Source: an uncultured Peptococcaceae bacterium | GTDB taxonomy: Bacteria > Bacillota > Peptococcia > Peptococcales > Peptococcaceae | Reading direction: 5' to 3' | Length of the DNA: 64,000 nt | NCBI GenBank assembly: GCA_910585405.1 | Contig: CAJUDO010000013.1 | Location: 16,216 to 80,215 of the forward strand | Part shown: positions 1 through 8,760 of the stretch, piece by piece | How positions within the stretch are numbered: position 1 is the first letter of the stretch | Layout: each line of letters opens with the position of its first letter | Translations under genes and position numbers: made by a program | Notes under the pieces: model-generated | Databases searched by the model: none | Told to the model about the DNA's origin: nothing | What the model saw: the letters and a program-made list of their open reading frames with translations, nothing else

Positions 1-85
1 AAAGCATAAAATAGCCAAGATTGACACCGAACTGAATGCCGTTGGCCAGAAGAAACTCCTTTGTCCACAATTTTTCTTTTTCCAA
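1..85 (-). CDS. N-terminus of an MFS-type transporter (cut by window edge)
   Basis: A leftward frame opens at a TTG codon (85-83) preceded by an AGAAGGGTG ribosome binding site about seven bases upstream, and stays open to the window edge. The 28 visible residues (MEKEKLWTKEFLLANG, then a hydrophobic stretch) resemble the first helix of major facilitator drug/sugar exporters, which often begin with a similar 'LWTKxFLL' run. Only this fragment can be seen, so the family is an inference. It lies about 170 bases downstream of the dnaC-like gene, separated by a hairpin, so it is probably a separate transcription unit. Confidence 0.45.
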   Translation of the reverse strand, partial: MEKEKLWTKEFLLANGIQFGVNLGYFML

Positions 86-204
86 GCTATCACCCTTCTC
101 TTAAGCTCGCACATCTTACCTGCATCCCCCAATTGTTTGCTGCGGGCAATATATTTGGTTCAGATGTCGTTTCTGTTCTAGCTTTGCACGCTCAAAAGGC
201 AAAA

Positions 205-230
205 AGGCTGCCCTATTTTCCAGTCAGCCT
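205..230 (-). terminator. Putative terminator after the dnaC-like gene
   Basis: On the minus strand a six-base stem (AGGCTG / CAGCCT) is followed immediately by TTTTTG. It lies just after the stop of the dnaC-like gene, as expected for the end of the leftward pepT-to-dnaC operon. The inner part of the hairpin pairs poorly. Confidence 0.5.
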
Positions 231-256
231 CTGCCAATGATTCTCCTGCCCGTTTT

Positions 257-1213
257 TTAGCGGAGCGTTCCTTTGCGCTTTCTCTGACTGGCCATTTCCA
301 CTCTGGCACTTTTTTCCTTGACCAGCTTGAATACACGCGCCCGCTCCAAAATGCGGTCGGAAGTGCGCGCTGTGTAGTATTCCTTAATCTGATTTAAATC
401 CAGATTGGAATTGATAATCCAAGGCTTATTTTGATAATTGCGGTCCTCTAAAATAAGTACTAACTGCTCTATCACAAAATCTGTGGTGCGCTCTGCACCC
501 AAATCATCAATGACCAGCAAATCGCAGCTGCGCAGCTGCTCCAGCATTTCACTGCATAGCTGCCGACTTTCCTCATAGCGATACTGCCGAATCAAATCAA
601 ACAAGTCAGAAGCACGCCGGTATAGCACCGTATTACCATTGGCCAGCACCGCGTTGGCAATGGCTGCGGACAAATGGGTTTTGCCGCGGCCCACATCGCC
701 GGTTAAAAATAAACATTGCCCTGCCTGCTTCTGCAGAATGTCTTGGACAAACTGCCGGCACCAAGCTACTTTTTTTTCCATATCTTCCCCATCGGCATAA
801 CGCTTCGTCTCAAAATTATCAAATGTAAATTGCCGCATGGCCTCCGGCATGCCGCTGCGCAAAAAAAGTTCTTCCAAACGTTCCTTTTGATAGCAGCTGC
901 ATAATACGCCAGGCTCCAGATATCCCTTATCCTCACACAGCGAACAATCCCACTGCGGTCTGTAAATTGATTCGTCCAAATGATTTTCCAGGAGTACCTG
1001 CCGCTGCAGCTTTAACAGTCCGGCAATCTCTTCTTCCAGGCGCTGCCGTTCCTGCGGATTTTTTTGCAGCACACCTGCGCGGATCATGGCAATATTTTTC
1101 TGCGCAATGGTCTGGTCCAACTTCTGCAATTGGGGTAACTCGCGATAAATTTCTTCCAGGCGCGCATCCCGCTGCTGCTGCTTTTTCAACCGCAGCTGAT
1201 CTCGATTTATCAT
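257..1213 (-). CDS. DnaC/DnaI-type helicase loader ATPase
   Basis: AAA+ ATPase of the DnaC/IstB/DnaI group, expected to load the replicative helicase onto DNA at replication start or restart. A coiled N-terminal part (residues 1-75) is followed by a zinc-binding-like Cys cluster (CSLC...CSC, about 90-107), a Walker A motif GDVGRGKT (about 171-178) and a Walker B-type LLVIDDLGAE (about 233-242). At 318 residues it has the usual length of firmicute DnaI proteins. It is the last gene of a tight leftward cluster, 28 bases after the DnaD-like gene, the usual primosome pairing. IstB proteins share this fold, but no transposase partner is present. Confidence 0.85.
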   Translation of the reverse strand: MINRDQLRLKKQQQRDARLEEIYRELPQLQKLDQTIAQKNIAMIRAGVLQKNPQERQRLEEEIAGLLKLQRQVLLENHLDESIYRPQWDCSLCEDKGYLEPGVLCSCYQKERLEELFLRSGMPEAMRQFTFDNFETKRYADGEDMEKKVAWCRQFVQDILQKQAGQCLFLTGDVGRGKTHLSAAIANAVLANGNTVLYRRASDLFDLIRQYRYEESRQLCSEMLEQLRSCDLLVIDDLGAERTTDFVIEQLVLILEDRNYQNKPWIINSNLDLNQIKEYYTARTSDRILERARVFKLVKEKSARVEMASQRKRKGTLR

Positions 1214-1241
1214 CCTATCCCATCCTATCTCGCCATAGCTT

Positions 1242-2189
1242 TTATTCTTCCAGGAAGCTCAAGTCCAGATCATCCGACTGGAATTTGTGCTTCACAATTA
1301 ATTTTTTCTCTTTGGAGGTCTGCTTCTTATCTGCCTTTTCTTTCACCTGCCGCTGTTTTTTCTGCATGACCAGCTCTGCCGTGGTAATTCCTTGTTCCCG
1401 CCAGTCAGAAAGTACTGTATCCATATATTGCAGGCGATTCTGCGCCCCTACTGTCTCCTCCACCGCCAGCATAATCAACTCGTGGCTGAATTTCCACTCA
1501 TAAAACCATTTGCGGTACAATTCCTTTTCCGGCTCACTGGGATAGCTGTTCTTTTGCCCCAGCTTGCGCAGTACTGCAGTCATTTTGGAAGTGACCGTGT
1601 CCAAATCCTGCACAAAATTCTGAAAGCTAGCTTCATCCCGCACATTAGCTCCGTAGGCCATCCGGCAGAAAAAACCAAAATCATATTCCTTGCGGTGATC
1701 GCGATAATGCTTGACAAAAATTTCATAGACCAAATCATAGGACCAGTTATAGCGCTGCACCGCTTCCTGAATATTCTGTTTATCCCGCATGGTAAGAAAC
1801 AATCCCAAGGTCTGCTCCAGCTTTTTGATCAGCTGTGCATAATTTAGCTGTGAAGTCGTGTACTTCGCCGCTTCCTCGGTAACGTACAGCGGTTCATTTC
1901 CCAGAAGGCTGGCGCTCATCTTGTCAAACATCGGAGAAAAATCTACCGTTTCCGTGTCGGTGAACCAGTGAATGAGCCCTTTTTCGTGCAAGGTCCTGGC
2001 CGCCTCCACTGCATATTTGTCGCTGCGCTTAATCTGATCGGCGCCGCAATAGAGCAAATAGATAATTTTTCCGATATCGTCAAAACTCAAATGCAGCTGC
2101 TCCATCATCCCCAGCATGCGATTGGGAATACTGATACTACCGCCCTCAAAAAACCAAGCGGTCACATTCTGTTTCGTCAATGCTGTCAC
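1242..2189 (-). CDS. DnaD/DnaB-like replication initiation protein
   Basis: A 315-residue protein with a winged-helix-like N-terminus (about 1-110, 'GGSISIPNRMLGMMEQLHLS') and a DnaD/DnaB_2 domain around 150-260 that carries the typical YxxI/YNWSYDLVYEIF pattern. A charged, lysine-rich tail precedes the C-terminus (DLSFLEE). DnaD-type proteins remodel origin or fork DNA and recruit the helicase-loader pair. The gene starts one base after the stop of the upstream P-loop/Asp23 gene. The start is uncertain: the GTG at 2189 has its Shine-Dalgarno sequence very close, whereas a TTG at 2180 has a better-spaced GAGGTGA. Confidence 0.8.
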   Translation of the reverse strand: MTALTKQNVTAWFFEGGSISIPNRMLGMMEQLHLSFDDIGKIIYLLYCGADQIKRSDKYAVEAARTLHEKGLIHWFTDTETVDFSPMFDKMSASLLGNEPLYVTEEAAKYTTSQLNYAQLIKKLEQTLGLFLTMRDKQNIQEAVQRYNWSYDLVYEIFVKHYRDHRKEYDFGFFCRMAYGANVRDEASFQNFVQDLDTVTSKMTAVLRKLGQKNSYPSEPEKELYRKWFYEWKFSHELIMLAVEETVGAQNRLQYMDTVLSDWREQGITTAELVMQKKQRQVKEKADKKQTSKEKKLIVKHKFQSDDLDLSFLEE

Positions 2190-2190
2190 C

Positions 2191-3036
2191 TCATCCTACT
2201 GTAATCCCTGTAATGCGCACATCAATGCGCTGCACAGTCAGGTTGGTCATCTTATCCAAATCCTGAATGGTATGAATCTGAAATTGCTCAATGGCCGATT
2301 GCATGGGAATGCCAAAGCGGATTTTCATTTCACAGTAAATGCTGACGCCAAAATCACTCATGTCGACCTGAATTTTGGCGCCCCGGTCAAATTCCTCCTG
2401 CTGAAGCAAATTGTAGCGCACAATCTGCTCGATGGCGTTCTCCGCAATGGTCAGCCGTCCAAGCTGGGAAAACCTCGGCCGCACAATGCACTTATCATCG
2501 GCAGCCATACTGCCCGACTTATCCTTGTCCTTCTCTTTGTCTTTATCTTTATTCTTTTTGGTCATAAAGCCAAAGATAGAATCAATCCAATAATTTGGTA
2601 TATCCTTTTTCACTTCAATGCTGGGCAACGGAATGACATGCTTTCCTTCACGGCGCATGGTCTGCGCCAGCTCTATCTGTTCCGGTGTAGCAATATCCTG
2701 AATAAAAATTTTATATTTTACCTGTGGCAGTCCCAGTGCCTCTGTGATGCGGTCAATCATTCTTTCCGAAGTGCCAAGAATCAGAATCTTCTTTGGCTCC
2801 AGCTGCGCAATGCGTTCCCGCACCTGGGAAGCATGAATAGGGTCATGAAAGATTGCCCGTTTTACCGCCGCCACAGTAGTTTCTTCGGCCTTGGCCGAGG
2901 TTCCTGCCATTTTTTTGCCATCCTTGATCAATAAGCCGTCGTCAATCATCATTTCAATGTGATATTGCTCCATCACCGAATTGGCATTATGACTCTTTCC
3001 GGTGCCGCTGGCACCGATTAACGCATAGACTTCCAT
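2191..3036 (-). CDS. P-loop nucleotide-binding protein fused to an Asp23-like domain
   Basis: The protein begins almost directly with a Walker A motif (LIGASGTGKS, residues 6-15), followed by a Rossmann-like half with the strand 'KILILGTSE' (about 84-92). A very charged Lys/Asp/Glu linker (about 160-175) leads to a C-terminal domain (about 190-281) resembling the Asp23/DUF322 alkaline-shock fold ('LTIAENAIEQIVRYN ... VQRIDVRITGI'). Its function is not known; related proteins are seen beside replication genes in anaerobic Firmicutes. The ATG has a strong GGAGGAACAACT site. It overlaps sfsA by 19 bases and is followed one base later by dnaD, so it is co-transcribed with replication genes. Confidence 0.7.
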   Translation of the reverse strand: MEVYALIGASGTGKSHNANSVMEQYHIEMMIDDGLLIKDGKKMAGTSAKAEETTVAAVKRAIFHDPIHASQVRERIAQLEPKKILILGTSERMIDRITEALGLPQVKYKIFIQDIATPEQIELAQTMRREGKHVIPLPSIEVKKDIPNYWIDSIFGFMTKKNKDKDKEKDKDKSGSMAADDKCIVRPRFSQLGRLTIAENAIEQIVRYNLLQQEEFDRGAKIQVDMSDFGVSIYCEMKIRFGIPMQSAIEQFQIHTIQDLDKMTNLTVQRIDVRITGITVG

Positions 3037-3755
3037 AGTTGTTCCTCCTGTAAAGGAATTGTACCTGTGTAGACAATTCCCTCCAAATGAATCTCACAGG
3101 TGTATACATACACTTCTACACCAGCCAAGTAGGCCAGCTTTAAATGCTCTCCAAAATCAGGATCCCGCTTCCAGTTCACAGCAAAATCATGAGCCGCATT
3201 TCCCATAACCAAAAAGATTACCGCGCTGTCCATCCCTGCTTCTTTGCAGCGTATCAACTGGCTCAAATGTTTGCTGCCCCGTTTGGTAGGCGCGTCGGGA
3301 AACCGCGCCGTGCTGCCTTCCAATAAATTCACCGACTTCACTTCCACATAGCAGGGTTGATTTTGCCGCTTCAAGCGAAAATCTATCCGGCTGTCACCGT
3401 ATACTTTTTCCCGCTCAATTTCTGCAGCTTCTGCAAAGCCCGGTAAAATACCCTGCGCCAGCCAAAAGGCAATCAAATCGTTGGCCAAATGGGCATTCAG
3501 ACAAATCAAACGCGTTCCCTGCCTGACCAGAAGCAAGGTATAGGCTGTCTTTCGCTGTGCACCTGACGCAGGCGACACCCACACTGCCACGCCTGGCGTC
3601 AGCAGTTCTTCCATACGGCCCGAATTTGGCACATGAACCGGCACCACCTCGCCCTGCAGCGCTACCTGTGCCCGAAAGCGATTCTCCCGTTTCACAAACT
3701 TTGCCTCCAGTAAGGGACCCAGCGGAAATAAGTTTTCCTGCACCACTGTGTTCAT
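3018..3755 (-). CDS. sfsA: SfsA-family DNA/RNA nuclease-like protein
   Basis: SfsA ('sugar fermentation stimulation') family protein of 245 residues, the usual size. Recognisable features are the OB-like N-terminus (AKFVKRENRFRAQV), 'HVPNSGRMEELLTPG' near 40-55, and the nuclease-like core DSRIDFRL...CYVEVKSVNL (about 121-147) with an E-x-K signature. Named first as a maltose-gene regulator in E. coli, the family has a restriction-endonuclease-like fold and its physiological role is unsettled. The start overlaps the end of the peptidase gene by four bases, suggesting translational coupling. Confidence 0.88.
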   Translation of the reverse strand: MNTVVQENLFPLGPLLEAKFVKRENRFRAQVALQGEVVPVHVPNSGRMEELLTPGVAVWVSPASGAQRKTAYTLLLVRQGTRLICLNAHLANDLIAFWLAQGILPGFAEAAEIEREKVYGDSRIDFRLKRQNQPCYVEVKSVNLLEGSTARFPDAPTKRGSKHLSQLIRCKEAGMDSAVIFLVMGNAAHDFAVNWKRDPDFGEHLKLAYLAGVEVYVYTCEIHLEGIVYTGTIPLQEEQLWKSMR

Positions 3756-4879
3756 ACCCGGGCTTCCTCTATCACTGCCAGCACAAACTCTGCTGCTGCT
3801 TTCATTTCGCTGATCTTCAAATATTCCTCCACACTGTGTACGTTGGTCATGCCCACACCCACATTGGTGGCGGGAATCCCTTTTCCGCAGAACACATTGG
3901 CGTCGCTGCCACCGCCGCTTTTCACCAGATGGGGCTCCATGCCCAGACGGCGTACAGCCGCACAGGCCAGCTGCACTGTCACGCTCTCAGGGTCCAAGTC
4001 AATGGCCGCATAACACTCTTCTACCTTACATACTGCTGTGCCGCCCATCTCCTGTGCAGCTTCCTCACAGCAGGCTATCATATGAGCAATCTGCCCGTCC
4101 ACCTTCTCTTTGTTCAGGCTGCGCGCCTCTCCGTAGAGAACCGTCTCTCCGGCAACTACATTGGTAGCCCGCCCACCCTGAATGATGCCAATATTTGCAG
4201 TGGTTTCTTCATCCAAACGGCCCAAACGCATACTGGCAATGGCCTTCGCCGCCATTTGCACGGCACTGATGCCCTTTTCCGGCTCCACACCGGCGTGGGC
4301 TGCTTTTCCCTGGAAGGTCACCGTCAAATCAATATGATAGGGTGACGCCACGCAAATTTCATTGGGCATCCCGTCACTGTCAAAAAAGAACGCTCCATCC
4401 ACAGGCGGAATCTTTTCTAAATCCACATATTTGGCGCCCAGCAGGCCAATTTCCTCAGCCACGGTAAAAATCACCTGTACCGGTCCGTGAGGAATATTTG
4501 CTTCTTCCAAAGCAGTTACCGCTTCCAGCACAGCGGCAATGCCGGCTTTATCATCTCCGCCCAGTACTGTTGTTCCGTCACTTTTTATGATACCGTCTTC
4601 TACAATAGGTTTCACACCGTTTCCCGGCACCACAGTATCCATATGAGAACAAAACAGCACACTTTTGCCCGCGCAGTTGCCCGCCTTATAAGCCAGTACA
4701 TTGCCTGCATTGCCGCCAAACTGCCTGCCCGCCTCATCTTCCGTCACTGTATATCCCAAAGCGCGCAGCTTTTCCGTCACATAGTCAGCTACTGCCCGCT
4801 CATTTTTGCTCTCCGAATCCAACTGCACCAATTCCAATAAAGTTTGTACCAAACGTTGTTCCTGTACCATTGTCTTCAT
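3752..4879 (-). CDS. M20-family peptidase, tripeptidase T-like (PepT-like)
   Basis: Zinc aminopeptidase of the M20 clan, probably cytoplasmic, cleaving di/tripeptides. The metal-site motifs are present: SHMDTVVPG (about 78-86, His and Asp), GGDDKAG (about 112-118, bridging Asp), AEEIGLLGAK (about 146-155, catalytic Glu pair) and a late His in 'TNVHSVEEY' (about 350). The central region (about 190-290) is the dimerisation lid. At 375 residues it matches the shorter PepT2-like subgroup. It is first in the leftward operon with sfsA and the replication genes. An AGTATA (minus-strand TATACT) at 4908-4913 could be its -10 box. Confidence 0.85.
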   Translation of the reverse strand: MKTMVQEQRLVQTLLELVQLDSESKNERAVADYVTEKLRALGYTVTEDEAGRQFGGNAGNVLAYKAGNCAGKSVLFCSHMDTVVPGNGVKPIVEDGIIKSDGTTVLGGDDKAGIAAVLEAVTALEEANIPHGPVQVIFTVAEEIGLLGAKYVDLEKIPPVDGAFFFDSDGMPNEICVASPYHIDLTVTFQGKAAHAGVEPEKGISAVQMAAKAIASMRLGRLDEETTANIGIIQGGRATNVVAGETVLYGEARSLNKEKVDGQIAHMIACCEEAAQEMGGTAVCKVEECYAAIDLDPESVTVQLACAAVRRLGMEPHLVKSGGGSDANVFCGKGIPATNVGVGMTNVHSVEEYLKISEMKAAAEFVLAVIEEARV

Positions 4880-5041
4880 CCTTCCTTTGCTTCTTGTTTC
4901 TATCTATAGTATAGTCTTTTTTCACTGTAATTTGCAGCTTTACACAAAAAATTTCGCGAAAAATAGTTTATCTGATGTAGAAATATTGTAACACAAAGCA
5001 AGCAGAAAACCAATGTGCAAATCTCGCAATCCCTTCGCTTT

Positions 5042-5072
5042 TTGTCACCTTTTCATCCTGGCAAAATATACT
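5042..5072 (+). promoter_or_regulatory. Candidate promoter of the ABC importer operon
   Basis: TTGTCA (5042-5047) and TATACT (5067-5072) are separated by 19 bases, longer than optimal, about 60 bases ahead of the importer start. A short GGAAC/GTTCC hairpin follows in the leader. No riboswitch (for example TPP) was recognised in the leader. Confidence 0.35.
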
Positions 5073-5130
5073 ATAGAGAACTAAAAAAACGGAACGCTGT
5101 TCCGCCGATCAATAAAGGAAGTGAATTTTT

Positions 5131-5895
5131 ATGAAGGCAGAGCCTTTACTCTCATTAGAACATATCTCCATGACATTTTTCAATCAAGACGGTGTGCTGC
5201 CTGTGCTGGATGACATCAGCTTCTCACTGCAGCAGGGAGAGATTGGCGCGCTGTTAGGACCATCAGGCTGCGGAAAAAGTACCATTCTGAATATTCTTTC
5301 CGGCCTGCTCGCCCCCACTGGCGGCACCATAAATCGACAAGGCACCATCGGCTATATGTTTCAGCGAGACCATTTGCTGGATTGGCGCACAATCTATGAC
5401 AATGTCTGCATTGGCCTGGAAATACAGCATCTGCAAAACTCTGATCTGCATCAGCAAAAAATAGAGCGGCTGCTACGCACCTACGGCCTGTGGGAATTTC
5501 GCAAACGCTATCCCACAGAGCTTTCCGGCGGGATGCGTCAGCGGGCAGCGCTCATTCGCACCCTGGCAGTAGACCCTGATATCCTGCTTTTGGATGAACC
5601 CTTTTCCGCCCTTGATTCGCAAACCAGACTTACCGTCAGCGAAGATATCTGTAACATCATCCGCCAGGAAAAGAAAACCACTCTTTTGGTCACACACGAT
5701 ATCAGTGAAGCCATCAGCTTTGCCGACACCATCTACACACTGAGCAAACGTCCGGCAAAAATCAGAACAACTTATCATATACAACTTACAACCGAGCAAC
5801 CCCACACACCGCTCAACGCCAGAAAGGCACCTGAATTTCAAAAGTATTTCAATATTATATGGGAGGAGATGATGCAGGATGCCTCTCACAGCTGA
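5131..5895 (+). CDS. ABC transporter ATP-binding protein (SsuB/TauB/ThiZ-type)
   Basis: Cytoplasmic ATPase that powers the importer formed with the next two genes. Visible motifs are Walker A GPSGCGKST (about 43-51), a Q-loop (YMFQRDHLLDW), the signature LSGGMRQR (about 130-137), Walker B ILLLDEPFSALD (about 151-162) and the switch His in VTHDISEA. Its 254 residues and the 'FQ-x-D-LLDW' Q-loop are typical of the nitrate/sulfonate/taurine/pyrimidine-precursor class. The ATG is preceded by AAGGAAGTGAA. Its stop overlaps the permease start by 17 bases. Confidence 0.9.
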   Translation: MKAEPLLSLEHISMTFFNQDGVLPVLDDISFSLQQGEIGALLGPSGCGKSTILNILSGLLAPTGGTINRQGTIGYMFQRDHLLDWRTIYDNVCIGLEIQHLQNSDLHQQKIERLLRTYGLWEFRKRYPTELSGGMRQRAALIRTLAVDPDILLLDEPFSALDSQTRLTVSEDICNIIRQEKKTTLLVTHDISEAISFADTIYTLSKRPAKIRTTYHIQLTTEQPHTPLNARKAPEFQKYFNIIWEEMMQDASHS

Positions 5896-6685
5896 ACAAA
5901 CAAAGACAGCGCATCAGGCCTGGCTTTTACAGCACAAACGCGAGAAACAAAAAATTCGCGGTATCCAGGTGAGCCTTTTGGCAGGATTTTTAATCCTGTG
6001 GGAAGCTGCCGCCCGCCTGGGAATCCTTGACACCTTTCTCTTCAGCTGCCCCAGCGCTGTTTTGCAGATTTTCTGGACCTATTTTTCCAACGGCACCATC
6101 TGGCGCCATATTGGCATCACCATGGAGGAAACCTTTGCAGGCTTCTTCATCGGCACATTCTCCGGAATTGCCATCGCCACACTGCTCTGGTGGAAGCCCA
6201 TTCTCTCGCGCATTCTGGACCCCTTTCTGGTCGTCCTCAATGCGCTGCCCAAAACTGCGCTGGCGCCCATCGTCATCGTCTGGTTCGGCGCCGGTATGCC
6301 CGGTATCATTGCCGTGGCGGTATCCATCTGTATCGTGGTAACCATTATTTCCGCCTACACAGATTTCCGCAGCGTCGATGAAGATAAAGTCCGCATGCTG
6401 CAAAGCTTCGGCGCCACACGGGGCCAGATTTTATATAAGCTGATTTTGCCGGCAAACCGCGACAATATGCTGAGTCTGGCCAAAATCAATATGGGCTTGT
6501 GCCTGATTGGAGTGATTGTGGGAGAATTTCTTGTCTCCCGCTGCGGAATTGGCTATCTCATCGTCTATGGCAGTCAGGTATTCCGCTTGGATTTGGTGAT
6601 GATGGGAGTTGTGATTTTGGCTGTTTGCGCCTGGTTTTTGAACAGTCTGCTCAATCTCCTGGAACATCATATAAAAAATCTTTAG
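5879..6685 (+). CDS. ABC transporter permease (SsuC/TauC/ThiX-type)
   Basis: Integral membrane permease of 268 residues. The first hydrophobic segment is near 30-48, further helices follow through about 260, and the cytoplasmic coupling loop around 175-200 shows the EAA-like pattern (LQSFGATRGQILYKLILPA). It would form the channel for the substrate delivered by the lipoprotein encoded next. It overlaps the ATPase gene and precedes the lipoprotein gene by 12 bases, so all three genes form one operon. Confidence 0.88.
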   Translation: MPLTAEQTKTAHQAWLLQHKREKQKIRGIQVSLLAGFLILWEAAARLGILDTFLFSCPSAVLQIFWTYFSNGTIWRHIGITMEETFAGFFIGTFSGIAIATLLWWKPILSRILDPFLVVLNALPKTALAPIVIVWFGAGMPGIIAVAVSICIVVTIISAYTDFRSVDEDKVRMLQSFGATRGQILYKLILPANRDNMLSLAKINMGLCLIGVIVGEFLVSRCGIGYLIVYGSQVFRLDLVMMGVVILAVCAWFLNSLLNLLEHHIKNL

Positions 6686-6697
6686 GAGGGAATCACT

Positions 6698-7741
6698 TTG
6701 AAACAAAAAAAATGGATGGCAGCGCTTTTATGTGCAGCGCTGTTGCTGTTCAGCGGCTGCGGTGCTACCGAACCGCAGAAGGATGCCGCCGAGTTGCAGA
6801 AAATCACCGTGGGAGAGGTTGCGCACAGTATCTTTTACGCGCCGGGCTATGTGGCCATGAGTCTGGGGTACTTTGCCGATGAGGGACTGGAGATTGATTT
6901 AATCAACCTGCAGGGCGCCGATAAGGTCATGAGCGCCCTGATTTCCGACGAAATTCAGGTAGGTCTCATGGGACCGGAAGCCAGCGTTTATGTGGCAAAT
7001 CAAAATCTGGAGGATTACGCCGTCAATTTTGCCCAACTGACCCAGCGGGACGGTAGCTTCTTTGTGGGACGGGAGCCAGTGGAAGATTTTAACTTCGCGC
7101 AGCTCACAAAAGCAGAAATCATCGGCGGCCGGAAAGGCGGCGTGCCGGAAATGACCCTGGAATATGTACTGAAGACCAATGGTCTGGATATCGGCGTAGA
7201 TGACGAGAGCAAGCCTGTGAATGTGCGCACCGACATCCAATTTGCTGCTATGGCAGGCAGCTTCGCCTCCGGCGAAGGCGATTATGTCACATTGTTTGAG
7301 CCTACCGCCACGCAATTTGAGAGAGAAGGAAAAGGCTATATTCTCGCCTCTATCGGCGCCCAGTCCGGCAATATTCCTTACACCGCCTACTCGGCCAGCA
7401 AATCCTATATGGAAGCCAACCCAGAAATCATCCAGAAATTTACCAATGCCATCTACAAAGGCCAGCAATTCGTCGCCCAAAATGACGCCGCCGATATCGC
7501 TCCGCTGCTGGCGCCTTACTTTGAAGACCTGTCCACAGAAGACCTCACCACCATCGTGCAGCGCTACAAAAATATCGAAGCTTGGGACACCAACCCGCTT
7601 TTAGAACGGGAAGCGCTGGAAAAACTCATGGATGTCATGGCCCTGGCAGGGCAGTTAGACCAGCGGGCCGACTATGATAAAATTGTCACCACCCAATTTG
7701 CTCAAACCGCTATTGACACTGTGACCATGCCAAGCCGCTAA
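6698..7741 (+). CDS. NMT1/THI5-like substrate-binding lipoprotein of the ABC importer
   Basis: Surface lipoprotein that captures the ligand for the importer. It starts at TTG with a perfect AGGAGGG site seven bases upstream. Residues 1-20 form a lipoprotein signal peptide ending in the lipobox LFSGC, so Cys21 should be lipidated. The mature part has the SsuA/THI5 fold signature (ITVGEVAHSIFYAPGYVAMSLGYFADEGL) and 'DYVTLFEPTATQFEREG'. Ligands of this class include alkylsulfonates, taurine, nitrate and thiamine pyrimidine precursors; the sequence does not decide among them. A thiamine precursor is conceivable because thiD and thiL lie 18 kb away, but no TPP riboswitch supports this. Confidence 0.88.
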   Translation: MKQKKWMAALLCAALLLFSGCGATEPQKDAAELQKITVGEVAHSIFYAPGYVAMSLGYFADEGLEIDLINLQGADKVMSALISDEIQVGLMGPEASVYVANQNLEDYAVNFAQLTQRDGSFFVGREPVEDFNFAQLTKAEIIGGRKGGVPEMTLEYVLKTNGLDIGVDDESKPVNVRTDIQFAAMAGSFASGEGDYVTLFEPTATQFEREGKGYILASIGAQSGNIPYTAYSASKSYMEANPEIIQKFTNAIYKGQQFVAQNDAADIAPLLAPYFEDLSTEDLTTIVQRYKNIEAWDTNPLLEREALEKLMDVMALAGQLDQRADYDKIVTTQFAQTAIDTVTMPSR

Positions 7742-7755
7742 ACAAGACAAAAAAC

Positions 7756-7804
7756 CAGCCTGCTTTGTCCCCCTGCAGAGGGAAAAATAAGGCAGGCTGT
7801 TTTT
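7756..7804 (+). terminator. Terminator of the ABC importer operon
   Basis: An eight-base perfect stem CAGCCTGC (7756-7763) / GCAGGCTG (7792-7799) is followed by TTTTTG on the plus strand, 15 bases after the lipoprotein stop. An A-run on the 5' side makes it potentially bidirectional. Confidence 0.8.
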
Positions 7805-8078
7805 GCTTTATATAATAGGTAAGACTTTTCAGCAATGAAAATATACTGGTCCACGGTTCGTAGCTCTTTTTACACACGTTTCATTTTAAATGTACTGTAC
7901 TTACACTATCCTTGTTGATTTTCTGTGCGTTGCAGTATTTTTTCAAGTAAGCTATAACGCTGCGATAAAAGGTTTCGCTGCCGGAGAAAGGCATGACGGG
8001 ATAAAAACCGTTACGCCTTTCTATGCCCCCTTGCCGCGGGAAGCCTGCTTTTGTTGTGCGCTTGCTGTCACTACCCGG
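7805..8078. other. Intergenic space between convergent genes
   Basis: No convincing gene is present. A hairpin at about 7985-8022 (AGAAAGGC...TGACGG pairing with CCGTTA...GCCTTTCT) lies past the stop of the large surface-protein gene and may terminate it, although the downstream U-tract is weak. Confidence 0.5.
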
Positions 8079-8760
8079 TCATGCTTCGTCGGCAGTCAGC
8101 GCAGTCCATTGCTCATGCACACCGTCTCTGCAGGTGAAGGCATGACTGTTGGTGGCCTCCTGCACCGTCAAGTAGTACCAGGTGCCGGGCTTGTTATCCG
8201 ACCAGGTTTTCATGCCCTTCAGCAGATCCGCCTCGTCCTCCGGCAGACGGTTCAACATGCGGTTGATCATCGTCATGGCCTCGGCACGGGTGATATAGTT
8301 CTCTGGACGGAAGGTGCCGTCCTCATAACCTTTGATCCAGCCCAGGGCTGCGGCGCGCGCAATTTCTCCCTGCGCCCAGTGGTCACTGATGTCGGTGAAG
8401 TTGCTGCCACCGCTGATGCCGGAGGTATCAAAGCGGGCGCAGATAGCAGCGAACTCGGCGCGGGTAATGGGCGCGTCGGGGGCAAAGCAGTCCCCAGTGC
8501 GACCCTTGAGAATACCCAGCCTTGCCATGGTGGAAACAGAAGTATTGTACCAATCGCCCTCCTGGACATCGACAAAGGGATTGGAGGCCGTCAAATTTCC
8601 ATCCCGAATCTCTCCGTCCAGCAGGCGGAAGAAGATGGCAGACACCTCGGCACGGCTGATGTTGTGCAGCGGATGCACAGTGCCGTCCTCATAACCAAAC
8701 ACATAGGCAAAGTGCGTCTTGCCGTCGAGCCATTGGGGCACATCCGTGGGTTCCCATCCG
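8079..8760 (-). other. Three SLH motifs (cell-wall anchor) at the protein C-terminus
   Basis: This region encodes three S-layer homology units, recognisable by FGYEDGTVHP/ISRAEVSAIFFRLL, VDVQEGDWY/ITRAEFAAICARF and ISDHWAQGEI/GYEDGTFRPENYITRAEAM. They precede a short tail ending in ALTADEA. SLH triads bind pyruvylated secondary wall polymers, or peptidoglycan in diderm Firmicutes. Confidence 0.85.

Noticed and set aside
4880..5130. TPP riboswitch ahead of the ABC importer or the thi genes
   Set aside because: The conserved CUGAGA and ACCUGA elements of THI boxes were not found ahead of either transcription unit.
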